DNA of 64,000 nt from Pseudomonas viridiflava. Lineage in GTDB: Bacteria > Pseudomonadota > Gammaproteobacteria > Pseudomonadales > Pseudomonadaceae. Under the pieces are notes generated by a model. The model saw nothing but the letters and a program-made list of their open reading frames with translations, did no database searches and had not been told where the DNA came from. The position numbers and the translations under genes are program-made. How positions within the stretch are numbered: position 1 is the first letter of the stretch; every line of letters starts with the position of its first letter. Where the stretch lies: contig NZ_UUON01000050.1 in the NCBI RefSeq assembly GCF_900590885.1, forward strand, positions 620,001 to 684,000, written 5' to 3'. Shown piece by piece: positions 45,870 through 52,951 of the stretch.

Positions 45870-46502
45870 ATGACAGCCGCCAATGTTTACCAACAACGCC
45901 CCACCACCGGCGCCAAAGCCGAATCCTCGCTGCACCACGCCGACCTCGCCAGCCTGGTCGGCAAGGGCCGCAAAAACGCCGGCGTAACCGTGCGTGAAAA
46001 GAAACTCCTCGGCCACCTCACCATCCGTGGCGACGGCCACGACGCCGCCTTCGCCGCCGGCGTGCACAAGGCCTTGGGCATCGAACTGCCCGGCGCACTG
46101 CAGGTCATCGTCAAAGGCGAAACCAGCCTGCAATGGCTCGGCCCGGACGAATGGCTGCTGATCGTGCCCAGCGGTGAAGAGTTCGCCGCCGAGCAAAACC
46201 TGCGTGCCGCCCTGGGCGAGTTGCATATCCAGGTCGTCAACGTCAGCGGTGGCCAGCAGATCCTCGAACTCAGCGGCCCGAACGTGCGCGACGTGCTGAT
46301 GAAATCCACCAGCTACGACGTACACCCCAACAACTTCCCGGTGGGCAAGGCGGTGGGCACGGTGTTCGCCAAGTCGCAACTGGTGATCCGCCATACCGCC
46401 GAAGACACCTGGGAACTGCTGATCCGTCGCAGCTTCTCGGATTACTGGTGGCTGTGGTTGCAGGACGCGTCCGCCGAATTTGGCCTGAGTGTTCAAGCCT
46501 GA
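45870..46502 (+). CDS. soxG: Sarcosine oxidase gamma subunit SoxG
   Basis: 210-residue gamma subunit of heterotetrameric sarcosine oxidase, distantly related to GcvT. LQWLGPDEWLLIVPSGEE and SGGQQILELSGPNVRDVLMKSTSYDVHPNNFPVGKAVGTVFAKSQLVI are characteristic. It is placed after soxA as in other Pseudomonas sox operons. It is structural; no catalytic residues are expected. Confidence 0.95.
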   Translation: MTAANVYQQRPTTGAKAESSLHHADLASLVGKGRKNAGVTVREKKLLGHLTIRGDGHDAAFAAGVHKALGIELPGALQVIVKGETSLQWLGPDEWLLIVPSGEEFAAEQNLRAALGELHIQVVNVSGGQQILELSGPNVRDVLMKSTSYDVHPNNFPVGKAVGTVFAKSQLVIRHTAEDTWELLIRRSFSDYWWLWLQDASAEFGLSVQA

Positions 46503-46512
46503 GGAATGACCC

Positions 46513-47370
46513 ATGAGCCGCGCCCCTGATACATGGATTTTGACCGCCGACTGCCCCAGTGTGCTCGGCACGGTGGACGCGGTTACCCGCTACCTGTTCG
46601 AGCAGGGTTGCTACGTTACCGAGCACCATTCGTTCGATGACCGCCTCTCGGGCCGGTTTTTTATTCGGGTGGAATTCCGTCAACCCGACGGCTTTGACGA
46701 GCAGGGTTTCCGCGATGGCCTGGCCACTCGCGGCGAAGCCTTTGGCATGATCTTCGAGCTGACGGCGCCGAACTACCGGCCAAAAGTGGTGATCATGGTC
46801 TCCAAGGCCGATCACTGCCTCAACGACCTGCTGTACCGCCAGCGCATCGGCCAGCTGTCGATGGACGTGGTCGCGGTGGTGTCCAACCACCCCGATTTGA
46901 AACCTTTGGCCGACTGGCACCAGATTCCCTACTACCATTTCCCCCTCGACCCCAACGACAAACCGTCGCAGGAGCGGCAGGTGTGGCAAGTGGTGGAAGA
47001 CACCGGTGCTGAATTGGTGATCCTTGCGCGCTACATGCAAGTGCTGTCGCCGGAGCTGTGCCGCAAGCTGGATGGCAAGGCGATCAATATTCATCACTCG
47101 TTGCTGCCGGGGTTCAAGGGCGCCAAGCCGTATCACCAGGCGTACAACAAGGGCGTGAAGTTGGTGGGCGCCACGGCGCATTACATCAACAACGACTTGG
47201 ACGAAGGCCCGATCATCGCCCAGGGCGTGGAAGTGGTGGATCACAGCCACTATCCCGAGGATTTGATTGCCAAGGGGCGGGATATTGAAGGGCTGACATT
47301 GGCGCGGGCGGTGGGGTACCACATTGAACGGCGGGTGTTTTTGAATGCCAATAGGACGGTGGTGCTCTGA
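46513..47370 (+). CDS. purU: Formyltetrahydrofolate deformylase PurU
   Basis: 285 residues. The N-terminal ACT domain (TWILTADCPSVLGTVDAVTRYLFEQGCYV) is followed by a formyltransferase-fold domain with IVILARYMQVLS-like sequence (LVILARYMQVLSPELC) and the catalytic region INIHHSLLPGFKGAKPYHQAYNKGVKLVGATAHYINNDLDEGPII (Asn-His-Asp). It releases formate from 10-formyl-THF, recycling THF loaded by sarcosine oxidase. It lies 10 bp after soxG. This is probably a sox-dedicated paralogue. Confidence 0.95.
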   Translation: MSRAPDTWILTADCPSVLGTVDAVTRYLFEQGCYVTEHHSFDDRLSGRFFIRVEFRQPDGFDEQGFRDGLATRGEAFGMIFELTAPNYRPKVVIMVSKADHCLNDLLYRQRIGQLSMDVVAVVSNHPDLKPLADWHQIPYYHFPLDPNDKPSQERQVWQVVEDTGAELVILARYMQVLSPELCRKLDGKAINIHHSLLPGFKGAKPYHQAYNKGVKLVGATAHYINNDLDEGPIIAQGVEVVDHSHYPEDLIAKGRDIEGLTLARAVGYHIERRVFLNANRTVVL

Positions 47371-47378
47371 CTGACGCC

Positions 47379-47451
47379 ATCGGGGGCAAGCCCCCTCCCA
47401 CATGTTGACCGTGTGAACCCAATCAAGTGTGGGAGGGGGCTTGCCCCCGAT
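47379..47451. repeat. REPIN between purU and fdhA
   Basis: Inverted REP pair starting 9 bp after the purU stop (ATCGGGGGCAAGCCCCCTCC... and its reverse complement). The 189-bp purU-fdhA gap may also hold an fdhA promoter. Confidence 0.9.
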
Positions 47452-47559
47452 GAGGCACCAACAAACAACGCAATAACAGCATCTGTACCCGAGCACTTAA
47501 ACGCGCTGCCTACCCAAAGGGGCAACGCAGTTCCATAAAAACAACAGCGAGGTGAAAGC

Positions 47560-48759
47560 ATGTCTGGTAATCGTGGTGTCGTGTATCTCGGCAACGGCAA
47601 AGTCGAAGTACAGAAAATCGACTATCCCAAAATGCAGGACCCCCGTGGCAGGAAGATCGAGCACGGCGTCATCCTGCGCGTGGTCTCCACCAATATCTGC
47701 GGCTCCGACCAACACATGGTGCGCGGCCGTACCACTGCCCAGACCGGCCTGGTGCTCGGTCACGAAATCACCGGTGAAGTGATCGAGATGGGCAGCGGCG
47801 TCGAAAACCTGAAAATCGGCGACCTGGTCTCGGTACCGTTCAACGTCGCCTGCGGCCTGTGCCGCTCCTGCAAAGAGCAACACACCGGCGTGTGCCTGAG
47901 CGTCAACCCGGCCCGCCCAGGCGGTGCTTACGGCTACGTCGACATGGGCGATTGGACCGGTGGCCAGGCCGAGTACGTGCTGGTGCCTTACGCCGACTTC
48001 AACCTGCTGAAACTGCCGGACCGCGACAAGGCCATGGAAAAAATCCGTGACCTGACCTGCCTTTCCGACATTTTGCCGACCGGCTATCACGGTGCCGTGA
48101 CCGCGGGCGTTGGCCCAGGCAGCACCGTCTACATCGCCGGCGCCGGCCCGGTTGGCCTGGCGGCTGCCGCGTCCGCACGGTTGCTCGGCGCGGCCGTGGT
48201 GATCATCGGCGACGTCAACCCGATCCGTCTTGCCCACGCCAAGGCGCAGGGTTTTGAAATTGCCGACCTGTCCACCGACACGCCGTTGCACGAACAGATT
48301 GCTGCGCTGCTCGGCGAGCCCGAAGTGGACTGCGCTGTCGATGCCGTCGGTTTTGAAGCACGCGGCCACGGCCACGACGGCGTCAAGGCCGAAGCCCCGG
48401 CCACTGTGCTCAACTCGCTGATGGGCGTGGTGCGTGTGGCCGGCAAAATCGGCATCCCCGGCCTGTACGTCACCGAAGACCCGGGCGCCGTCGACGCCGC
48501 CGCGAAGATGGGCAGCCTGAGCATCCGCTTTGGCCTGGGCTGGGCCAAATCCCACAGCTTCCACACCGGCCAGACCCCAGTGATGAAGTACAACCGCCAG
48601 CTGATGCAGGCGATCATGTGGGACCGGATCAACATTGCCGAAATCGTCGGCGTGCAGGTCATCAGCCTGGATGATGCCCCGCGCGGTTACGGTGAGTTCG
48701 ATGCGGGCGTGCCGAAGAAGTTTGTGATTGATCCGCACAAGTTGTTCAGCGCGGCGTAA
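47560..48759 (+). CDS. fdhA: Glutathione-independent formaldehyde dehydrogenase FdhA
   Basis: 399-residue zinc-dependent medium-chain dehydrogenase oxidising formaldehyde to formate with NAD. Catalytic zinc region CGSDQHMVRGR near residue 47 and GHEITGE near 67. Structural zinc Cys cluster in CGLCRSCKEQHTGVC at about residues 98-112. The NAD-binding segment is VYIAGAGPVGLAAAASARLLGA near residue 190. It detoxifies formaldehyde from GbcAB, DgcAB and Sox reactions. Last gene of the catabolic supercluster; a bidirectional terminator follows. Confidence 0.96.
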   Translation: MSGNRGVVYLGNGKVEVQKIDYPKMQDPRGRKIEHGVILRVVSTNICGSDQHMVRGRTTAQTGLVLGHEITGEVIEMGSGVENLKIGDLVSVPFNVACGLCRSCKEQHTGVCLSVNPARPGGAYGYVDMGDWTGGQAEYVLVPYADFNLLKLPDRDKAMEKIRDLTCLSDILPTGYHGAVTAGVGPGSTVYIAGAGPVGLAAAASARLLGAAVVIIGDVNPIRLAHAKAQGFEIADLSTDTPLHEQIAALLGEPEVDCAVDAVGFEARGHGHDGVKAEAPATVLNSLMGVVRVAGKIGIPGLYVTEDPGAVDAAAKMGSLSIRFGLGWAKSHSFHTGQTPVMKYNRQLMQAIMWDRINIAEIVGVQVISLDDAPRGYGEFDAGVPKKFVIDPHKLFSAA

Positions 48760-48773
48760 ACGCCGGGCAAATG

Positions 48774-48801
48774 AAAAGGGCGACCTGCGGGTCGCCCTTT
48801 T
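48774..48801. terminator. Bidirectional rho-independent terminator
   Basis: AAAAGGGCGACC-TGCG-GGTCGCCCTTTT is a perfect 12-bp stem with a tetraloop. It is flanked by T on the plus strand and by the equivalent run on the minus strand. It ends fdhA transcription rightward and can end the peptide/ThiF/HIT operon leftward. It also marks the boundary between GC-rich core genes and the AT-rich island. Confidence 0.88.
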
Positions 48802-48920
48802 TGTGTCTTGGGAATTCTATGATTTCAGCATTTATCGTTGCCGCGCTGTTATGTTGCATGCAGGGCAATAAATCACCCCAGTAATCAGAGCGCGCGTCGC
48901 GTTTGGGCGGGGTAACATGC

Positions 48921-49427
48921 CTAAGCACGGTTCGCGGAATCATGAAGAACAACTTTCAGATTACTTGCACTAGTTAAATTTTTCGCCAAGGCAGCTAGCT
49001 GCTCATCATCTGCACGTCGCCAATCATGTGAAGAAATATATCCCTCGTACCGGTCGAAAAACTTATCAATATTTGATGAGATTTTTTTAAATTCGCTATG
49101 GTTTCCCGTCCCGTGCATTGGGAAGAGTTTCGCGTGAAGATGGTCTACACCATATCCTTCAAAAACCATTGCGGTTCGCCCCACATCCTCCAGTGTGTCA
49201 TCAAGAATCCTCGCAATTTTCTTCGAGGCAATTACGAGCTCAGCAAGTGGCGCATCATCCTGAGCAAATGCATAGCTGGAATAATGTTTCTTTGGAATGA
49301 CAACTGTAGCGCCAACCGTGTTTGGAAAAATCGAAAGAAATGCAATATGCATATCATCCTCCCAAAAAATGTGTGAAGGCGCTTGTCTATGTACGATTTC
49401 GCAAAAAATACATCCTTTCTTATGCAC
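48921..49427 (-). CDS. HIT-family hydrolase, candidate immunity enzyme of a microcin C-like operon
   Basis: 168-residue histidine-triad protein. The GTG start at 49427 has AGAGG 7 nt upstream. A CIFC zinc-type pair is at residues 6-9. The triad motif reads HLHAKLF at residues 96-102, so the third His of HxHxH is Lys. The middle His, the usual nucleophile, is kept. HIT enzymes cleave phosphoramidates and nucleotide esters, and HIT phosphoramidases (MccH type) give self-resistance in some microcin C-like clusters. It lies 21 bp after the ThiF-like gene in the same operon. The region is AT-rich compared with its neighbours, suggesting transfer. The immunity role is inferred from context. Confidence 0.82.
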   Translation of the reverse strand: MHKKGCIFCEIVHRQAPSHIFWEDDMHIAFLSIFPNTVGATVVIPKKHYSSYAFAQDDAPLAELVIASKKIARILDDTLEDVGRTAMVFEGYGVDHLHAKLFPMHGTGNHSEFKKISSNIDKFFDRYEGYISSHDWRRADDEQLAALAKNLTSASNLKVVLHDSANRA

Positions 49428-49448
49428 GTGTGAACCTCTTTTAGTGGG

Positions 49449-50378
49449 CTAAGTCGTTCGGGAGTCCCAACGAGCTATACTTGTTTCCTGTGTTCCAAAT
49501 GAGCATTTGGCTATAGAAGATATCAAGTTTGAACTCAATGCCGCAGCGAGCGATAAATTCATTGGCCCATAGCTGGGCATAATAGCGCTCGGTAGGGCTG
49601 CCCATTTTTCGTTCTCAGCCATTTGAGCTGCTTCTTCAACAACGTGATAATCGTGAGGCTCGAAGTGAAATGACGCGCAAAGATGGTGCAGGTAACCACC
49701 GGCTACAACTGGAATCCCACAGGTCTTCGATATCTTCCATCCATCTCTGGCCAAGGTAGGAGGATTATCAGCCGTAATAGCGACGCCATCGAAACCTAGT
49801 GCAGCCATCTGGCAGAGATGATCCATGTCGGCTTTCGCATCCAGGTAATCGACGCTGATACCTTCAAATCGGGCTTCAAGCGTCTGTTTCAATACATGGA
49901 TTTTCTTTTGCCCGATGTCTTTCAGCGTCCAGAAAAACTGTCGATTCAGATTACTCTTCTCGATCACATCAGCGTCTACTAAATAGAAGCTTTTGACGCC
50001 GGCACCTGCTAATAACATGCACACAGAACTACCTATACCACCGCAGCCTACAATCATGACTTTTGCTTGGCTAAGTACCTTCACATCCTCTATGACATCG
50101 CGGCAGCTTTTCGCAGAGCAAAGCAGATAACTGACAGTTCTGCTGGTTATTGGATCAGCAAGTAACTCAATGACACTGCGGACTTCGTCAGGATGTCCCT
50201 CAATCAACGATCCCGCACCGACCAATGCTTGTCGAAAGCCATCTTCATCACTCGCCGAAATGCGCGAGACGCCTGCTGGCCCGCTGATTAGAATTTCTTC
50301 TCCTTGGTAGGTAAAGACTGTCGATGGGACGATAACTCCGGAAGGAAGGTTTTCAGTAAAGTAAATTAGATCTTCCAT
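49449..50378 (-). CDS. ThiF/MccB-like adenylyltransferase
   Basis: 309-residue E1-like enzyme. A ~100-residue N-terminal region precedes the ATP-binding Rossmann domain: VMIVGCGGIGSSV (GxGxxG at 111-116), LVDADVIEKSNLNRQF (134-148) and ITADNPP (201-207). The last motif resembles the SADHPF of MccB more than the CTDN of MoeB/ThiF. MccB adenylates the C-terminal Asn of the microcin C precursor. Unlike MccB (about 350 residues), the C-terminal CxxC zinc pairs are missing. The ATG has GAGG 6 nt upstream. It is preceded by a gene for a peptide ending Asn-Asn and followed by a HIT gene. The AMP-transfer function is inferred. Confidence 0.8.
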   Translation of the reverse strand: MEDLIYFTENLPSGVIVPSTVFTYQGEEILISGPAGVSRISASDEDGFRQALVGAGSLIEGHPDEVRSVIELLADPITSRTVSYLLCSAKSCRDVIEDVKVLSQAKVMIVGCGGIGSSVCMLLAGAGVKSFYLVDADVIEKSNLNRQFFWTLKDIGQKKIHVLKQTLEARFEGISVDYLDAKADMDHLCQMAALGFDGVAITADNPPTLARDGWKISKTCGIPVVAGGYLHHLCASFHFEPHDYHVVEEAAQMAENEKWAALPSAIMPSYGPMNLSLAAALSSNLISSIAKCSFGTQETSIARWDSRTT

Positions 50379-50395
50379 GAAAGCCTCAAAATGGA

Positions 50396-50420
50396 TATCA
50401 GGGGAATAGATCCCCTGATA
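50396..50420 (-). terminator. Hairpin between the peptide gene and the ThiF-like gene
   Basis: TATCAGGGG/CCCCTGATA form a perfect 9-bp stem around a 7-nt loop, 9 bp after the peptide stop codon and 17 bp before the enzyme's ATG. On the minus strand a TTTT follows 3 bp later. It could be a partial terminator giving more peptide mRNA than enzyme mRNA, as known for the mccA-mccB gap in microcin C operons. Confidence 0.65.
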
Positions 50421-50429
50421 ACCTACGAT

Positions 50430-50630
50430 TTAATTATTGCAAAATGGTAACAGTGCAATCATGCCGCGTGTGCATCTCGACCTGTCAGCAGCTGCAATAG
50501 TAATTTGGTGGGGGGTTATTGTTTGTTTTTTTGTGGTTAGTTCTGATGCTTCCTTGGCGTCTCTTACAGAAGCGTGAGCAATAGGGGCTCCCATCAGAAT
50601 TATCGCGGCCACTCCGAGCATTGTTTTCAT
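50430..50630 (-). CDS. Short exported-type peptide ending in Asn-Asn, candidate RiPP precursor
   Basis: 66 residues from the ATG at 50630 (MKTMLGVAAIILMGAPIAHA), which has GGAG 7 nt upstream. The first 20 residues look like a Sec signal peptide with cleavage after AHA. The rest is polar with two Cys (53 and 64) and ends GMIALLPFCNN. A C-terminal Asn is what MccB-type enzymes modify. An internal ATG would also give the decapeptide MIALLPFCNN, close in size to known microcin C precursors, but it lacks a clear ribosome site. First gene of a three-gene operon. Not recognised as any known family. Confidence 0.6.
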   Translation of the reverse strand: MKTMLGVAAIILMGAPIAHASVRDAKEASELTTKKQTITPHQITIAAADRSRCTRGMIALLPFCNN

Positions 50631-50639
50631 CACTTACTC

Positions 50640-51143
50640 CATTTTTAGTTTTGAACTGAGGTCGTCAGTTTGTGTTGATGATTTTCAAGGACTTCCTACC
50701 ACTCCCCCACTCTCGGCTTAGTTATTTTGCTGTTACAGGCATTTGACCAAGAGAACGCGGGAATGATGTCCTGTATTTGAGGGTGCTTCCTGATCAAAAT
50801 ATGATGGGAATTTAGATTGCGTCGGTCTTGCTTGTGCGGCGGTAGAAGATGCTATTGATCTGTCTCCGTTGGTTACTAATTGCCCGCGCAATACCCTAGC
50901 ACTTCAATATTGTGATAGAAGATTTCGACCTTAATTTATGTGTAGATATTTAGCGAAGGTCTGTAGCCGAACAGTGAAAGAGTCGGCTGTAGTTCAAGGG
51001 TAAATGTATAAGGCCCCTGCATTGTTAGCACATCTTAGTGACTGTGGCGCACACGACTATAGAAGACACTACAACTGATGTAAGACACATGCAGGGGTGT
51101 TACTAATGTTTCGGAAACGGACTACTTAAGTTCAGGTCTATGC
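50640..51143. other. AT-rich region without a recognisable gene
   Basis: About 500 bp upstream of the peptide operon, clearly lower in GC than the core genes. The minus-strand promoter of the operon should lie in its left part, but no strong -35/-10 pair stands out. A frame of 46 codons (50794-50931, plus strand) has no start and may be a gene remnant. CCCCTGCA near 51015 and TGCAGGGG near 51092 form a distant inverted repeat. The whole looks like degraded accessory DNA. Confidence 0.5.
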
Positions 51144-51404
51144 CTACGATTGCAGCCGCCGGCTGATCACATCCAGCAAATCACAACCATCGCGCAACGG
51201 AATGGCGCAGAGCAGGGCAAAGTCCTGGAGGACGACGCTGTCGGTTTGCAGGCCTTCGCGAAAGGCCAGGTTTTCCATGACTTGGGTGACGGCGCGGATG
51301 CGGTAGAGCGCTGCGTCGTGGAGCACGTCCAGCGGAACTTGGGTGTCGATGAGCAGGGAAGGGGTGGTGCTGTCGTGGCCGGTGAGTGGCATGTATCGGT
51401 TCAT
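51144..51404 (-). CDS. Short DUF3077/DUF6124-like protein
   Basis: 86-residue soluble protein. The pattern (PSLLIDTQVPLDVLHDAALYRIRAVTQVMENLAF..., VVLQDFALLCAIPLRDGCDLLDVISRRL) resembles the numerous small helical DUF3077/DUF6124 proteins of fluorescent pseudomonads. In those, a 'valid hydrophobic start, then ALxxAxxL' segment precedes two helices. No function is known. It is preceded on the minus strand by a structured leader of about 190 nt. The Shine-Dalgarno sequence is weak. Confidence 0.6.
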   Translation of the reverse strand: MNRYMPLTGHDSTTPSLLIDTQVPLDVLHDAALYRIRAVTQVMENLAFREGLQTDSVVLQDFALLCAIPLRDGCDLLDVISRRLQS

Positions 51405-51595
51405 GTTTTAAAACCCATTCAAGTAGAGGTGGGCTACACACGTATTCGTCGCCAAACGAATTGGGTGGCAGCTGTACGCAGGTTGGCGAACCGGGAATGG
51501 AACCGGCAGACCCGAAGGTCTCCCGCGCACAGCCGCCATGAAAGCAGCTATTGCGGATGCAAAAGAACCTGCAAAAAAGCAGAAGCTTTTGCACC
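51405..51595 (-). ncRNA. Structured 5' leader of the DUF3077/DUF6124-like gene
   Basis: On the minus strand this untranslated stretch has several hairpins. GCAAAAG...CTTTTGC (51566-51592 region) encloses CTGC-TTTTTT-GCAG. AGACC-TTCG-GGTCT (51508-51521) is a C(UUCG)G tetraloop stem. TCGCCAA/TTGGCGA (51449-51455/51483-51489) competes with ATTCG/CGAAT (51444-51448/51457-51461). Such leaders, as I remember them, recur before this gene family in P. fluorescens genomes. A cis-regulatory RNA is possible. Confidence 0.5.
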
Positions 51596-51695
51596 ATTCA
51601 CCGGGTCGCCAAACCCGTGTCGCCATGTGGACGACGGCCGAACTATAAGCGCCATCCTCGGCCATGAGCAAGTCGCCCAGCCGATGCGGTTCAAA

Positions 51696-51724
51696 TGTGG
51701 GAGGGGGCTTGCCCCCCTCCCACA
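51696..51724. repeat. REP hairpin
   Basis: TGTGGGAGGGGG/CCCCCTCCCACA-type inverted repeat between the leader of the DUF3077-like gene and the 3' end of the truncated anti-sigma paralogue. It may end transcription of the sigma/anti-sigma operon. Confidence 0.85.
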
Positions 51725-51738
51725 TTGGTTTTGTGTTG

Positions 51739-52197
51739 TCAGCGGGTAGCCAGTGCACCCTGGTACACCGTCGGGCCTGTGGGCTGTTTGGTCACCGAGC
51801 CGCCCTTGGTCTCCGAACTCACCATCAACTCCACCGGCTGGCTGATGCTCGCCTGCTGGCGCGGGTTGAGGCCGATGATGCCTTGGCCATCCTCCGGCAA
51901 CAGTCCCAGTGACACCGGCTTGCCGCCTTCGGGCATGGCCCACAGTTCCAGGCTTTGGTCGGGCGCCGGGGCGGTGGTGGCGATGGGTTCGACTTCGAGG
52001 TAATCCTTGTGCGCCCTGATCTGCGCGGCGGGCTGCTGGGTGGTGGTCACCAGGGTGGCGGCGGATTTGACGTTGTCCTGGGTGTAGAGCGCGCCGCCGA
52101 GGCCGCTGAGGATGGCCACGCACACGCCGATAAATACGCGCGGGCGGCTCCAGAAAGGCGGCTTGTGCTCAATGATAGTGGGGCGGGTCGCGCTCAT
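51739..52197 (-). CDS. Anti-sigma-like paralogue lacking the N-terminal sigma-binding part
   Basis: 152 residues from MSATRPTIIEHKPPFW (ATG 52197, AGGAA upstream). One membrane helix (RVFIGVCVAILSGLGGALY) is followed by a periplasmic domain similar to the C-terminal RskA domain of the upstream anti-sigma factor. Shared segments include LELWAMPEGGKPVSLGLLPEDGQG and PTGPTVYQGALA. It has only ~25 residues before the helix, so the cytoplasmic sigma-binding region is missing. It looks like a partial duplication placed in the same operon, 76 bp after the anti-sigma gene. It may modulate the full-length protein or its proteolysis. Confidence 0.75.
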   Translation of the reverse strand: MSATRPTIIEHKPPFWSRPRVFIGVCVAILSGLGGALYTQDNVKSAATLVTTTQQPAAQIRAHKDYLEVEPIATTAPAPDQSLELWAMPEGGKPVSLGLLPEDGQGIIGLNPRQQASISQPVELMVSSETKGGSVTKQPTGPTVYQGALATR

Positions 52198-52273
52198 TGG
52201 GATATTCCTGACAGGGCTTTCAGACCTGTCATGGACCCCGACGGGCGCGATCGGTTCCTGGCTCCGAGTCCGC

Positions 52274-52951
52274 TCAAAGTGATGCCAATTGGCCCTGATA
52301 CAACACTGGCCCGGTCGGTTGGCCGGTCGGCGAACCACCGCGTGGTTCCAGGCTCACGGCCAGGGTCAGCGGCGCAGAAAGCAGCGCTTGGTGTTCCTTG
52401 CTCAGCTGGATTCGCCCCTTGCCGGCAGCCGGCAGCAGCCCCAGAGAAATGGGCTTGCCACCGGCGGGAATGACCCACAATTCCAGATCACGCGTAGGCT
52501 CCACGGCAGCCAAGGCCAGCGGTTCGATTTGCAGGTGGTCGGCAAACGCCTTGATCTGCAACGCCGGTTGCTGATCGGCCGCGACCAGGGTGGCGTTGTA
52601 TTCCACGCCCAGGTCGCGCTGGTACAGCACACCCACCAGCACGGCGATGACCACCCCGAGCGCCGCCGCCCACAGGCGCAGGTTCTGCCACCATGGTTTT
52701 TTCTCCGGCACGTGCAGCACCTGCGGCTCGATCCGCGCCTGGATGCCCGCCCACACATGCGCAGGCACCGGGCGCTCGGGCAGGGCGCCGGTGAGGCTGG
52801 CGAGGGCGGCTTGCCAATGGCCGAGTTCCACGCGCAGCGCGGCGTCGTCCAGCAACAGGGCATCGAAGCGCCGACGCGCGGTGGCGGGCATCAGCCCGAT
52901 GGCGTAGTCGGCGGCCAGGGCGCGGCGCAGGGCGGTGGTCTGGTAGTTCAT
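52274..52951 (-). CDS. RskA-type anti-sigma factor
   Basis: 225-residue single-pass membrane protein. The cytoplasmic N-terminal ~85 residues (ALRRALAADYAIGLMPATARRRFDALLLDDAALRVELGHWQ) fit an anti-sigma domain without a HxxxCxxC zinc motif. One helix lies near residues 92-109 (LRLWAAALGVVIAVLVGVLY). The periplasmic RskA domain contains LELWVIPAGGKPISLGLLPAAGKG. Its start overlaps the end of the ECF sigma gene by 4 bp. The signal it responds to is unknown. Confidence 0.87.
   Translation of the reverse strand: MNYQTTALRRALAADYAIGLMPATARRRFDALLLDDAALRVELGHWQAALASLTGALPERPVPAHVWAGIQARIEPQVLHVPEKKPWWQNLRLWAAALGVVIAVLVGVLYQRDLGVEYNATLVAADQQPALQIKAFADHLQIEPLALAAVEPTRDLELWVIPAGGKPISLGLLPAAGKGRIQLSKEHQALLSAPLTLAVSLEPRGGSPTGQPTGPVLYQGQLASL

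Noticed and set aside
50794..50931. A 46-codon plus-strand frame in the AT-rich tract
   Set aside because: No ATG, GTG or TTG with a ribosome site at its beginning and no recognisable protein features; treated as a possible remnant only.
51181..51597. A minus-strand frame of 138 codons through the leader of the DUF3077-like gene
   Set aside because: It overlaps the supported 86-residue gene in another frame and its sequence follows the structured leader; no ribosome site supports it.
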